Below the pieces are notes generated by a model that was not told where the DNA came from, did no database searches, and saw only the letters and a program-made list of their open reading frames with translations. The translations under genes and the position numbers were made by a program. A stretch of 63,152 bases of DNA from Lachnospiraceae bacterium (GTDB lineage Bacteria; Bacillota; Clostridia; Lachnospirales; Lachnospiraceae). Shown here piece by piece: positions 41,668-51,312 of the stretch. Numbering within the stretch: position 1 is the first letter of the stretch; each line of letters starts with the position of its first letter. Location of the stretch: positions 1-63,152 of the forward strand of contig CAJTHM010000028.1 in NCBI GenBank assembly GCA_910576125.1, read 5' to 3'.

Positions 41668-43331
41668 GGAGTGACGCAGTAAAGACGGGCGCCGCGCAGG
41701 CGCCCCACAGAAGCTTATTCAACGCGCTGGGCTACACAGAGGAGGAGAGGCAGCGCCCTTTAATCGGCATTGTCTGTTCCTACAATGAGATCGTGCCCGG
41801 CCATATGAACCTTGACAAGATTGCGGAGGCCGTGAAGATGGGCGTGGCCATGGCGGGCGGCACTCCCATCATGTTTCCTGCCATCGCGGTGTGCGACGGC
41901 ATCGCCATGGGACATGTGGGCATGAAGTATTCTCTGGTGACCAGGGATCTGATAGCGGACAGCACGGAGTGTATGGCATTGGCCCACGGCTTCGACGGGC
42001 TGGTGTGCATCCCCAACTGCGACAAGAACGTGCCCGGACTCCTGATGGCAGCGGCCCGTGTAAATATCCCCACCATCTTCGTGTCAGGCGGCCCCATGAT
42101 GGCAGGGCGCGTCCACGGTCAGAAGAAGAGCCTGTCCTCCATGTTCGAGGCCGTAGGCAGCGTGGCGGCGGGCACCATGACTATGGAGGAGCTTTGCGAG
42201 TATGAGGAGAAGGTCTGCCCTACCTGCGGCTCCTGCTCCGGCATGTATACGGCTAATTCCATGAACTGTCTGACGGAAGCCATCGGTATGGGACTGAAGG
42301 GCAACGGTACCGTTCCGGCGGTTTATTCTGAGCGTATCCGTCTGGCAAAGCATGCCGGCATGAAGATTATGGAGCTGGTTGAGAAAGATATAAAACCCCG
42401 TGATATCATGACGGAAGAAGCCTTTCTGAATGCCCTTACTGTGGACATGGCCCTGGGATGTTCCACCAATTCCATGCTGCATCTTCCTGCCATTGCCAGA
42501 GAAGCGGGAGTGGATCTGAACCTGGATATCGCCAACGAACTGTCTGCAAAGACCCCGAACCTGTGCCATCTGGCCCCGGCAGGCCCTACCTACATGGAAG
42601 ATTTGAACGAAGCGGGCGGCGTCTACGCGGTGATGAACGAACTGACGAAGAAAAATCTGCTGAATCTCGACTGCATGACCGTAAACGGCACGTCCATCGG
42701 CGAAAACATCAAAAACTGCAGGAATCTGAATCCGGAAGTCATCCGTCCAGTGGAGAATCCCTATTCCGAAACCGGCGGAATCGCTATCCTGAAAGGCAAT
42801 TTGGCTCCTGACAGCGGCGTGGTGAAGCGCTCTGCGGTAGTGCCCGAGATGCTGGTGCACCAGGGCCCTGCGAGAGTGTTCGACTGCGAGGAGGATGCCA
42901 TCGATGCCATCAAGGGCGGCAAAATCGTGGCCGGAGATGTGGTGGTCATCCGCTACGAGGGACCCAAGGGCGGCCCCGGCATGCGCGAGATGCTGAATCC
43001 CACTTCTGCCATCGCGGGCATGGGGCTGGGTTCTTCCGTAGCGCTGATTACGGACGGACGCTTCTCAGGCGCGTCCAGAGGCGCCTCCATAGGCCATGTA
43101 TCTCCCGAGGCGGCGGTGGGAGGCCCTATCGCGCTGGTGGAAGAGGGCGATATCATCAGCATCAATATCCCGGAGAACAGGCTGGACATTCTGGTAGACG
43201 ATGAAGTCCTCGCGCAGAGGCGTGCAAAGTGGCAGCCCAGAGAACCCAAAGTCACCACAGGATACCTGACCAGATACCGTGAGCTGGTCACCAGCGGCAA
43301 CCGCGGCGCAGTCCTGGAAATCCAGAAATAA
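41664..43331 (+). CDS. ilvD: Dihydroxy-acid dehydratase
   Basis: A 555-residue iron-sulfur dehydratase of isoleucine/valine synthesis. Cluster cysteines lie in CIPNCDKNVPG and CPTCGSCSGMYTANSMNC; the C-terminal GRFSGASRGASIGHVSPEAA is the family signature. Length is normal. It overlaps the MazG-like gene and is followed after 208 bases by ilvB. That gap shows no terminator and no coding sequence that can be supported. Confidence 0.97.
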   Translation: MRSDAVKTGAAQAPHRSLFNALGYTEEERQRPLIGIVCSYNEIVPGHMNLDKIAEAVKMGVAMAGGTPIMFPAIAVCDGIAMGHVGMKYSLVTRDLIADSTECMALAHGFDGLVCIPNCDKNVPGLLMAAARVNIPTIFVSGGPMMAGRVHGQKKSLSSMFEAVGSVAAGTMTMEELCEYEEKVCPTCGSCSGMYTANSMNCLTEAIGMGLKGNGTVPAVYSERIRLAKHAGMKIMELVEKDIKPRDIMTEEAFLNALTVDMALGCSTNSMLHLPAIAREAGVDLNLDIANELSAKTPNLCHLAPAGPTYMEDLNEAGGVYAVMNELTKKNLLNLDCMTVNGTSIGENIKNCRNLNPEVIRPVENPYSETGGIAILKGNLAPDSGVVKRSAVVPEMLVHQGPARVFDCEEDAIDAIKGGKIVAGDVVVIRYEGPKGGPGMREMLNPTSAIAGMGLGSSVALITDGRFSGASRGASIGHVSPEAAVGGPIALVEEGDIISINIPENRLDILVDDEVLAQRRAKWQPREPKVTTGYLTRYRELVTSGNRGAVLEIQK

Positions 43332-43539
43332 GGACAGTGCAGGCGGAAAAAGGACGTGGGCATCGCAGATTTTCGGAATGTGGGATGCGGCTTATAGATG
43401 TGAAATAACAGCGCCGTCCCAGCAGCGGCTGCAAAACTGTGGGCGAAAAGCAGCCGGGAATTCTGTGCAAAGACTGGCGACGTGAGGATATGGGCGGAAC
43501 GAATTATCGTAGTCGGCAACTGAATAGGAGGAACCAGGA

Positions 43540-45222
43540 ATGCAACTGACAGGATCGGAAATTGTAGTGGAATGCCTGAAGGAACAGGGCGTGGATACCG
43601 TCTTTGGATACCCAGGAGGCACCATCCTGAACATATATGACACCCTGTATAAACACAGCGATGAAATCAGACATATATTGACATCCCATGAACAGGGAGC
43701 GGCCCATGCGGCGGACGGATACGCCAGGGCTACGGGAAAGGTGGGCGTGTGCATGGCCACCAGCGGTCCCGGCGCCACGAATCTTGTGACAGGAATCGCC
43801 ACGGCTTATATGGATTCCGTGCCCGTGGTGGCGATTACGGCCAATGTGACGCTTCCCATGCTGGGGAAGGACAGCTTCCAGGAGGTGGACATCGCAGGCG
43901 TGACCATGCCTATTACAAAACATGGTTATATCGTCAAAAACGTGGAAGAACTGGCGGATACCATAAGGCGGGCATTCACCATCGCGAGAAGCGGTCGTCC
44001 CGGCCCTGTGTTGGTGGACATCACCAAGGATGTGACTGCCGCTGTCTGCGAATACACTCCAAAGCCTGTGGAGGAGAAGCGCAAGGTATATCGCTATACG
44101 GAAGAGGAGATGAATCAGGTAGTGGAATATATCCAATCTGCCCAAAAGCCCTATATCTATCTGGGCGGCGGAGCGGTCATTTCCGAGGCCTGTGACGAGG
44201 TGGCGGCTTTTGCGGAGCTGATAGACGCCCCCGTGTGCGATACGCTGATGGGAAAAGGCGCCTTTGACGGCCGCAGCCCCCGCTATACCGGCATGATAGG
44301 CATGCATGGCACAAAGACCTCCAACCTGGGAGTCAGCCAGTGCGATCTGCTGATTGCCCTGGGAGCCAGATTCTCTGACCGTGTCATCGGCAATCCAAAG
44401 AAATTCGCGGAGAATGCCAGGATTGTCCATATCGACATCGATGCGGCGGAAATCAACAAGAATATCCGCGCGGATGCCAGTCTGGTAGGGGATTTAAGGA
44501 CGGTGCTCCAGGAGCTGAACAAGTGCCTGACGAAGCAGGAGCATGGCGAGTGGATGAGGATGATCGCTGATTTGAAAACGAAATATCCGTTAAAATATGA
44601 CGATTCCCAGTTATCCTGCCCCTATGTGATAGAGACTATAGACAAGGTCACAAAAGGGGAGGCCTTGATTACCACGGACGTGGGACAGCACCAGATGTGG
44701 GCGGCCCAGTATTATCGCTACACGAAGCCCCGCACTTTCCTGTCTTCAGGAGGCCTGGGAACCATGGGATATGGCCTTGGGGCCTGTATCGGCGCGCAGC
44801 TGGGACAGCCGGACAAGATATGCGTCAATATCGCCGGAGACGGATGTTTCCGTATGAATATGAATGAGCTGGCTACGGCAAGCCGTTATAATATTCCCAT
44901 TATCCAGGTGGTCATCAACAACCATGTGCTGGGCATGGTGCGGCAGTGGCAGACCCTGTTCTATGGGAAGCGTTATTCACAGACGGTATTGAGCGACAAG
45001 GTGGACTTCTGCAAGGTGGCGGAGGGACTGGGATGCGAAGCTATCCGGGTGACTGCGAAAGAAGAGGTACAGCCTGCCATAGAGAAGGCTATTGCTCTGA
45101 AAGCGCCGGTTCTGATTGAGTGCATCATACCGGAGGACGACAAGGTATTCCCTATGGTTCCGGCAGGAGCGCCTCTTGTAGAGGTATTTGACGGAGATGA
45201 TCTGAAAGCAAAAAGCGAATGA
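43540..45222 (+). CDS. ilvB: Acetolactate synthase, large (catalytic) subunit
   Basis: A 560-residue TPP enzyme that makes acetolactate or acetohydroxybutyrate. The catalytic Glu lies in SHEQGAAHAADGYAR, and the TPP-binding segment GDGCFRMNMNELATASRYNIP...NNHVLGMV is intact. AGGAGGA lies 8 bases upstream of the ATG. No regulatory subunit gene (ilvN/ilvH) follows; instead an L,D-transpeptidase gene begins 21 bases later. A catabolic acetolactate synthase is less likely given ilvD next to it. Confidence 0.94.
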   Translation: MQLTGSEIVVECLKEQGVDTVFGYPGGTILNIYDTLYKHSDEIRHILTSHEQGAAHAADGYARATGKVGVCMATSGPGATNLVTGIATAYMDSVPVVAITANVTLPMLGKDSFQEVDIAGVTMPITKHGYIVKNVEELADTIRRAFTIARSGRPGPVLVDITKDVTAAVCEYTPKPVEEKRKVYRYTEEEMNQVVEYIQSAQKPYIYLGGGAVISEACDEVAAFAELIDAPVCDTLMGKGAFDGRSPRYTGMIGMHGTKTSNLGVSQCDLLIALGARFSDRVIGNPKKFAENARIVHIDIDAAEINKNIRADASLVGDLRTVLQELNKCLTKQEHGEWMRMIADLKTKYPLKYDDSQLSCPYVIETIDKVTKGEALITTDVGQHQMWAAQYYRYTKPRTFLSSGGLGTMGYGLGACIGAQLGQPDKICVNIAGDGCFRMNMNELATASRYNIPIIQVVINNHVLGMVRQWQTLFYGKRYSQTVLSDKVDFCKVAEGLGCEAIRVTAKEEVQPAIEKAIALKAPVLIECIIPEDDKVFPMVPAGAPLVEVFDGDDLKAKSE

Positions 45223-45243
45223 TAAAAGGATTTTTCAAATGCT

Positions 45244-46653
45244 ATGAGAAAGCTATTTCGGCTTGTGTTGATATTCCTGCTCAGCGGTCTGATTCTGGCG
45301 CTGGGAGGGATGTTGGCCCTCACCTTGTATTACCGCAGCAACTTTCCTGTAAATACATGGATTAACGGGGTATACTGCACCGGGAAATCAATAGAGCAGG
45401 TAAATGAAGAACTGGTGAACGCACAGGAGGCATCCGTGATAACAATCGTGGATGCCGATTGTGTGAGTTGGGAAATCGATATGCCGGCCGCTGACATCAG
45501 GCCGGATTATTCGGATGCATTGAAAGAATATCTGAGACGGAATGCCTCTGTCTTCTGGATGGACAATCTCAGGAAACCTGTATCCAGCAGGCTGGCGCCG
45601 GGAAAATATATTGCGGACGAAGAGATGCTGCGGGCTTGTTTCCAGGAGCTGCCTTTTGTATCGGAGGAACGCAAAAAAGCCGAGGGCGTCAGAGTGCTCA
45701 AATCAGACGAGGGCTTTACGCTGCAGGACGGCAATCTGCATCGGCTGAACACGGAGAAGGCCTGCGCCTATGTGATGGAATGTCTGGCCAAGGGACAGAC
45801 CACCATAGATCTGGCGGAGGGAGAGTGCTATAAAGATATTGAAGACAGCACCGTGGACAAAAGGCAGAGGGATATCTGGGAACAGGTGAGCGGGTTCGTT
45901 GACCAGGAAAGTCAAATCATATATGACATGGGGGCGGAGCAGATTGCGCTGACGCCGGCGGTTCTGGCCGGTTTCCTGGAGGCAGAGGGAAATGGCTGTC
46001 CTGTTCTGGACGAGAACGGACAGATTGTGGTCAGCGAGGAAAAAGTCCGGCTCTGGGTGGAGGCTCTGGCGGCAGACTATGATACCTGTGGCACAGAGAA
46101 GCAATTCGCGGCTACCAGAGGGGATACGGTGGCGGTAAAATATGTCACTTACGGGACGAAACTGGATGTGGAGGCCGAGGAAACATATCTTCTGGAGGCG
46201 CTGCAGGCCCGGAGGTCAGGCACGGATGTGCATGTGCCCGCATATATTCAGGAGGGGTATGTGCGGGGGCTGGATGACATTGGCGGCACCTACATCGAGG
46301 TGGACATGTCAGAGCAGAAAATGTATTATTATGCGGATGGAGAGCTGAAGCTGGAGACGGATATCGTCACTGGCAATACAGGACTGCAAAGAGGAACCCC
46401 GGAGGGCATCAATTTTGTCTACGCGAAACAGCGGAACCAGATTCTGCGCGGTGCAGACTATGAATCTTTCGTGAAATACTGGATGCCGGTGAAAGGGAAT
46501 ATCGGAATCCATGACGCCAGCTGGAGAGTCAGCTTCGGCGGGAAAATCTATCAGACGAACGGTTCCCATGGCTGCATCAATACGCCTGCGAACGCCATGT
46601 CAGAGCTCTATGAGATGGCGGAAATAGGGATGCCGGTCATCATGTTCTACTGA
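45244..46653 (+). CDS. L,D-transpeptidase (YkuD) with peptidoglycan-binding domain
   Basis: A 469-residue cell-wall enzyme. An N-terminal membrane helix (LVLIFLLSGLILALGGMLALTL cut here to LIFLLSGLILALGGML) anchors it; the middle contains PG_binding_4-like repeats (about 60-330); the C-terminal YkuD domain has HDASWRVSFGG and the catalytic Cys in SHGCINTP. It forms 3-3 cross-links or attaches proteins to peptidoglycan. It follows ilvB by 21 bases without a terminator, so it may be read from the branched-chain operon. Confidence 0.92.
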   Translation: MRKLFRLVLIFLLSGLILALGGMLALTLYYRSNFPVNTWINGVYCTGKSIEQVNEELVNAQEASVITIVDADCVSWEIDMPAADIRPDYSDALKEYLRRNASVFWMDNLRKPVSSRLAPGKYIADEEMLRACFQELPFVSEERKKAEGVRVLKSDEGFTLQDGNLHRLNTEKACAYVMECLAKGQTTIDLAEGECYKDIEDSTVDKRQRDIWEQVSGFVDQESQIIYDMGAEQIALTPAVLAGFLEAEGNGCPVLDENGQIVVSEEKVRLWVEALAADYDTCGTEKQFAATRGDTVAVKYVTYGTKLDVEAEETYLLEALQARRSGTDVHVPAYIQEGYVRGLDDIGGTYIEVDMSEQKMYYYADGELKLETDIVTGNTGLQRGTPEGINFVYAKQRNQILRGADYESFVKYWMPVKGNIGIHDASWRVSFGGKIYQTNGSHGCINTPANAMSELYEMAEIGMPVIMFY

Positions 46654-46721
46654 TGAGCGATATGTCCATTGACCAGCAGAATGCGCAAAATCACTAATAT
46701 AGAAAAAGTTTAGCGATGTAC

Positions 46722-46750
46722 TTGACTAAAGTGTTTGAAGAGGGTATTCT
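46722..46750 (+). promoter_or_regulatory. Promoter of serC-serA
   Basis: TTGACT, a 17-base spacer and TATTCT. Confidence 0.72.
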
Positions 46751-46786
46751 GTAATTAGGCGTAAATAGGATACGAGGAGGATGGAG

Positions 46787-47869
46787 ATGAAGAGAGTATA
46801 TAATTTTTCCGCAGGGCCTGCCGTTCTGCCCGAGGAGGTGCTGCGGGAAGCAGCAGAAGAGATGCTTGACTACAAGGGGACAGGCATGTCCGTCATGGAG
46901 ATGAGCCACCGGTCAAAGGCCTACGATACGATTATCAAAGAAGCGGAGGCTGATCTGCGTGATTTGATGAAGATTCCGGATAATTACAAGGTGCTGTTCC
47001 TGCAGGGAGGCGCCAGCCAGCAGTTCGCCATGATTCCCATGAATCTGATGAAGAATAAGGTGGCGGACTACATCGTCACCGGCCAGTGGGCGAAGAAAGC
47101 CTGGCAGGAGGCTTCAATTTACGGAAAAGCGAATAAGATTGCTTCTTCAGAAGATAAGACTTTTTCTTATATTCCGGATTGTTCTGATTTACCTGTCAGC
47201 GAGGACGCGGATTATGTCTATATCTGTGAGAATAATACCATTTATGGGACAAAGTTCAAGACTTTGCCCGACACCAAGGGAAAGCCGCTGGTGGCGGATG
47301 TATCCAGCTGCTTCTTGTCGGAGCCTGTGGATGTGTCCAAATATGCCGTGATTTACGGCGGCGTCCAGAAGAATATCGGGCCTGCGGGCGTGGTCATCGT
47401 TATTATCCGCGAGGATATGATTACCGAGGATGTGCTGCCCGGCACTCCCACCATGCTGCGCTACAAGATCCATGCCGACAATGACTCCCTGTACAATACG
47501 CCTCCCGCATACGGCATCTATATCTGCGGCAAGGTCTTCAAATGGCTGAAGAAAAAGGGCGGCCTGGAGGCCATGAAAGAATATAATGAGAAAAAGGCAA
47601 AGATTCTCTATGATTTCCTGGACGAGAGCAGGCTCTTCAGAGGAACTGTCCGCAAGGAGGACCGCTCTTTGATGAATGTGCCTTTTGTGACAGGAAATGA
47701 GGAACTGGACGCCAAGTTCGTCAAGGAGGCGAAAGAGGCCGGATTCGAGAATCTGAAGGGCCACAGGTCTGTAGGCGGAATGCGCGCCAGCATCTACAAT
47801 GCCATGCCTTTGGAGGGGGTGGAGAAGCTGGTGGAGTTCATGAGGAAATTCGAGGCGGAAAATCTGTAA
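46787..47869 (+). CDS. serC: Phosphoserine aminotransferase
   Basis: A 360-residue PLP enzyme converting 3-phosphohydroxypyruvate to phosphoserine. It begins RVYNFSAGPAVLPEEVL; the PLP lysine is Lys195 in YGGVQKNIGPAG; the C-terminus has HRSVGGMRASIYNAMP. The ATG at 46787 is chosen over that at 46781 because GAGGAGG ends directly before the first ATG. serA follows, giving the first two steps of serine synthesis; serB is not present. Confidence 0.97.
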   Translation: MKRVYNFSAGPAVLPEEVLREAAEEMLDYKGTGMSVMEMSHRSKAYDTIIKEAEADLRDLMKIPDNYKVLFLQGGASQQFAMIPMNLMKNKVADYIVTGQWAKKAWQEASIYGKANKIASSEDKTFSYIPDCSDLPVSEDADYVYICENNTIYGTKFKTLPDTKGKPLVADVSSCFLSEPVDVSKYAVIYGGVQKNIGPAGVVIVIIREDMITEDVLPGTPTMLRYKIHADNDSLYNTPPAYGIYICGKVFKWLKKKGGLEAMKEYNEKKAKILYDFLDESRLFRGTVRKEDRSLMNVPFVTGNEELDAKFVKEAKEAGFENLKGHRSVGGMRASIYNAMPLEGVEKLVEFMRKFEAENL

Positions 47870-47986
47870 GGTCTGCCAGAGCGGCACAGGGCATCGGCAG
47901 GAAGCATGCAATCACATTTAGAGGCTAAAGCGGATCGCCATAAGTGGGCCGTATTAAAAATCGGAGTCATCCAGATAGGAGAACAC

Positions 47987-49171
47987 ATGTACAAGATTCA
48001 TTGTATGAATCCCATCGCCCAGGTGGGGTTACAGAATTTAAGCAGTCAAAAGGAAGAGGGGCATTCCTATGAGATTACCGCCGATGTGGAGGCGGCAGAG
48101 GGCATTTTGGTGCGCAGCGCATCCATGCATGAGACAGAGCTGCCGAAAGGGCTCCTTGCGGTGGCAAGGGCAGGCGCGGGGGTCAACAATATCCCTCTGG
48201 ATAAGTGCGCGGAGCATGGCGTAGTGGTGTTCAATACGCCGGGGGCCAATGCCAACGGCGTGAAAGAGCTGGTCATCGCGGGGATGTTATTGGCGGCCAG
48301 GGACGTGGTCGGCGGCATAGAGTGGGTGAAAGCGGCAAAGGATGACGCGGATATCTCGAAATCCGCGGAGAAGGCCAAGAAGAATTTCGCCGGCACCGAG
48401 ATCAAGGGCAAGAAGCTGGGCGTCATCGGTCTGGGCGCAATCGGCGTAAAGGTGGCGAACGCGGCTGTGGCGCTGGACATGGAGGTGTACGGATATGACC
48501 CTTATCTGTCCGTCAATGCCGCATGGAGCTTAAGCCGCGCGGTCCATCATGTGACCAATGTGGAGGATATCTACGCGGAGTGCGATTACATCACCATCCA
48601 TGTGCCGCTGATGGATTCCACCAAAGGCATGATCAATGCTGAGGCTATCGGGAAGATGAAAGACGGGGTCATTCTGCTGAACTTCGCAAGAGACCTGCTG
48701 GCCAATGAGGCGGACGTGCTGGCAGGGCTTCAGAGCGGCAAGGTTGCCCGTTATGTGTCCGATTTCCCCAATCCCACCACCGCGGGGCAGAAAGGCTGCA
48801 TCGTCATCCCCCATCTGGGAGCCAGCACCGGGGAGTCCGAGGACAACTGTGCCGTTATGGCGGTAGAGGAAATCATGGATTATCTGGAGAATGGAAATAT
48901 ACGTAATAGCGTCAACTATCCCTCCTGCGACATGGGCGTCTGCAGCAAGGCCGGGCGCGTGGCGATTTTCCACAAGAACATCGCGAATATGATCACGAAG
49001 TTCGCGGCGGAGTTTGGTGAGAAAGGCATCAACATCAGCGACATGACCAACAAATCCCGGGGAGAAGTGGCTTACACCATGCTGGATGTGGAGGAGGTTC
49101 CCACTGAGGAGACTATTCGTGCTCTTGAGAACATCAAGGGTGTGTTCCGCGTCCGGATTGTTAAGGGCTAA
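47987..49171 (+). CDS. serA: D-3-phosphoglycerate dehydrogenase
   Basis: A 394-residue NAD-dependent dehydrogenase, first enzyme of serine synthesis. The Rossmann motif GVIGLGAIGVKVANAA is near 145-160; the catalytic Arg, Glu and His segments (NFARD, HLGAST) are present, and a C-terminal ACT domain (about 320-394) probably binds serine as feedback inhibitor. ATAGGAG lies upstream of the ATG at 47987; a longer in-frame start lacks a ribosome site. A terminator follows. Confidence 0.95.
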   Translation: MYKIHCMNPIAQVGLQNLSSQKEEGHSYEITADVEAAEGILVRSASMHETELPKGLLAVARAGAGVNNIPLDKCAEHGVVVFNTPGANANGVKELVIAGMLLAARDVVGGIEWVKAAKDDADISKSAEKAKKNFAGTEIKGKKLGVIGLGAIGVKVANAAVALDMEVYGYDPYLSVNAAWSLSRAVHHVTNVEDIYAECDYITIHVPLMDSTKGMINAEAIGKMKDGVILLNFARDLLANEADVLAGLQSGKVARYVSDFPNPTTAGQKGCIVIPHLGASTGESEDNCAVMAVEEIMDYLENGNIRNSVNYPSCDMGVCSKAGRVAIFHKNIANMITKFAAEFGEKGINISDMTNKSRGEVAYTMLDVEEVPTEETIRALENIKGVFRVRIVKG

Positions 49172-49208
49172 GGGATTTTAGGAGTTATAAACATTATGAA
49201 GCTATATC

Positions 49209-49251
49209 GCCCATTGTCTTATGGCCGGAAGGAGAAGGCAATGGGCGTTTT
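49209..49251 (+). terminator. Terminator after serA
   Basis: GCCCATTGTCTT pairs with AAGGCAATGGGC (one G-U pair) and is followed by GTTTTG. Confidence 0.7.
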
Positions 49252-49333
49252 GTATTATGGCATTGCCTGCGAAAGCAGCGAGCCTGTTTTCTGCCTGCGT
49301 CAGGCACTCGGAGCCGGCGCAGAGCCCGCCCCC

Positions 49334-49618
49334 TCAGCGGAACAGCAGCGGCGAGCCTCCGTCGAAACCGTCATTGATATCCTGCAGGCTGTCCTTGAGT
49401 TTCTGGTTCGTGGCGCAGGAGGCTTCGCTCTGCAGATCCATATACAGAATAAACAGATCCTCCAGGCTCATATTCTTCTCCGCGGCAATTTCCTCCATCA
49501 CAGGCCTCAGCTTCTCCAGCTGGACGGAGACCGGCACTTTCTGGGGATCGATTTCTCCCAGCACGTCTTCCGCATAGTTATTGATTCGTTCCAACAGTTT
49601 TCTGTTCTCGTCTGTCAT
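49334..49618 (-). CDS. Small helical protein, function unknown
   Basis: A 94-residue protein not recognised. It looks all-helical and charged (MTDENRKLLERINNYAEDVL...), with one Cys near the end. A weak ribosome site, CGAGGT, lies 7 bases before the start. It is downstream of the Nudix remnant on the same strand (35 bases), so both may share a transcript that runs against the main direction. Confidence 0.62.
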   Translation of the reverse strand: MTDENRKLLERINNYAEDVLGEIDPQKVPVSVQLEKLRPVMEEIAAEKNMSLEDLFILYMDLQSEASCATNQKLKDSLQDINDGFDGGSPLLFR

Positions 49619-49652
49619 TTTTATACCTCGTTTCTTTCCTGTAGTCTGTCTG

Positions 49653-49793
49653 TTAGTGCATCGGGAGAGATTCTTTCAGCAGCCTGAGTACAAGCTTTCC
49701 GTCGATGAAAATGATTCCGCGGACGGCGGTTCTGCAGAATTCCGGCAGAGCGGTATCATAATTTTGGGCATCCATGATTAATATCTTCCGCAT
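49653..49793 (-). pseudogene. Remnant of a Nudix hydrolase gene
   Basis: A 46-codon reading frame with GGAGGG 9 bases before its ATG. The first 36 residues (MRKILIMDAQNYD and RTAVRGIIFIDGKLVL) match the N-terminal strand region of Nudix hydrolases, but the frame then ends RLLKESLPMH and stops, with no Nudix box. The catalytic core is missing, so this is either the stub left by an internal deletion or a very short derived peptide. Confidence 0.55.
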
Positions 49794-49910
49794 AAAGTCA
49801 TCCCTCCACAACTTTTCAACTACAGTTTATCACTAGATCCTTGTTAAGTACAGATATTTTTGATAAAATGTATCTAACCGGCGGATTTAGTCAATTCAGT
49901 GTAGAAAATG

Positions 49911-49916
49911 TATAAT
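49911..49916 (+). promoter_or_regulatory. Possible -10 of the DUF1015-glgB-exporter unit
   Basis: A perfect TATAAT preceded by TG. TTAGTC 18 bases upstream is a poor -35. The 234-base gap around it holds no other feature that can be supported. Confidence 0.4.
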
Positions 49917-50027
49917 TCAGAGATTTCCCGTTCAGAAGGGAGCCATCTATGGCAGAATCAGCTTATCCTGAAAAGAAAGCCGGGGTGTAGATGAACATTA
50001 GCTTATATAGAAAAGAGGAAGAAAGCA

Positions 50028-51281
50028 ATGGCAGATATCAAACCATTTTCCGCGTATCGTCCGGCGCCTGGCATGGAGGGCAAAATCGCGGCATTGCCCT
50101 ATGATGTGTACAACAGGCAGGAGGCCACCGGAGTGGTGGCGGGGAATCCGGATTCTTTCCTGGCTATAGACCGGGCGGAGACAGGCTTCGGGCAGGAGGT
50201 GGATACCTATGCCCCGCAGGTTTATGAAAGGGCGGCGCGGCTGCTGCGAGACTGGATATCACAGGGGAAATTCATCAAGGAGGCGCAGCCCTGCTATTAT
50301 CTTTATGAGCTGACTATGAACGGCAGAAGCCAGACAGGTATCGTGGCCTGTGCCTCTATCGACGACTACTGCGGGAACGTCATCAAGAAACATGAGAACA
50401 CAAGGGCGGACAAGGAACTGGACAGAATCCGCCATGTGGATACATGCGATATGCAGACCGGCCCGATTTTTCTGGCATACCGCTCCAACGACGGGCTGCG
50501 GGAGATTGTCGGGGAGACGAAAAAGAATGCTCCTGTCTGTGATTTTACGTCTGAGGATTCCATCCGGCACCGGGTATGGGTGATTGGGGAGCCCGACCGG
50601 GTGAAAGAGATTCGGGGACTGTTCGGGCAGATGGACGCGGTCTATATAGCGGACGGGCATCACCGCTGCGCATCGGCGGTAAAGGTAGGCCTGATGCGGC
50701 GTGAATCCTGCCCGGATTATACTGGAGAGGAGGAATTCAATTATTTCCTTTCGGTGCTGTTCCCGGATGAAGAATTATATATCATGGATTACAACCGCGT
50801 GGTAAAAGATTTGAACGGCTGTACGAAAGAGGGCTTTCTGGAAAAGGTCGCCGAAAACTTCCGGATAGAGAAAGCGGGGCAGTCGCCATACCGTCCCGAC
50901 AGAAAAGGCAGATTCGGCATGTACCTGGGCGGCGAGTGGTATAGTCTGACTGCAAAGCAGGGTATCCTTTCAGAGGACGCAGTGGCAGGTCTGGATGTAT
51001 CTTTGCTGCAGGACTATCTGCTGGGGCCCGTTCTGGGCATTCAGGATCCGAAGACGGACAAGCGCATCGACTTTGTGGGCGGAATCCGGGGACTGGAGGA
51101 ACTGGAGCGCCGGGTGGACGAGGGATTGGAAGTGGCTTTTTCAATGTATCCTACTTCCATAGGGGAGCTGTTCGCGGTGGCCGATGCGGGGAGGCTGATG
51201 CCCCCTAAGTCCACCTGGTTCGAGCCGAAACTGCGCAGCGGATTATTTCTGCACGATATATCGTATGACGACGGGAGATAG
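50028..51281 (+). CDS. DUF1015 family protein with DGHHR motif
   Basis: A 417-residue protein of the DUF1015 family. It begins IKPFSAYRPAPGMEGKIAALPYDV, typical of the family, and has the motif YIADGHHRCASA (Asp209-Arg213). DGHHR is the phosphate-binding signature of the ParB/sulfiredoxin fold, also found in free-serine kinases SerK and SbnI. The location next to serC and serA, which is common in Clostridia, fits a role with phosphoserine or serine, but activity has to be inferred. glgB starts 31 bases downstream. Confidence 0.88.
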   Translation: MADIKPFSAYRPAPGMEGKIAALPYDVYNRQEATGVVAGNPDSFLAIDRAETGFGQEVDTYAPQVYERAARLLRDWISQGKFIKEAQPCYYLYELTMNGRSQTGIVACASIDDYCGNVIKKHENTRADKELDRIRHVDTCDMQTGPIFLAYRSNDGLREIVGETKKNAPVCDFTSEDSIRHRVWVIGEPDRVKEIRGLFGQMDAVYIADGHHRCASAVKVGLMRRESCPDYTGEEEFNYFLSVLFPDEELYIMDYNRVVKDLNGCTKEGFLEKVAENFRIEKAGQSPYRPDRKGRFGMYLGGEWYSLTAKQGILSEDAVAGLDVSLLQDYLLGPVLGIQDPKTDKRIDFVGGIRGLEELERRVDEGLEVAFSMYPTSIGELFAVADAGRLMPPKSTWFEPKLRSGLFLHDISYDDGR

Positions 51282-51312
51282 AAAGACAAATTAATAGGAA
51301 AGGATACAGAAT

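Noticed and set aside
43332..43539. Short + strand frame in the ilvD-ilvB gap.
   Set aside because: It begins inside ilvD in another frame, has no ribosome site and no similarity; the gap is treated as non-coding.
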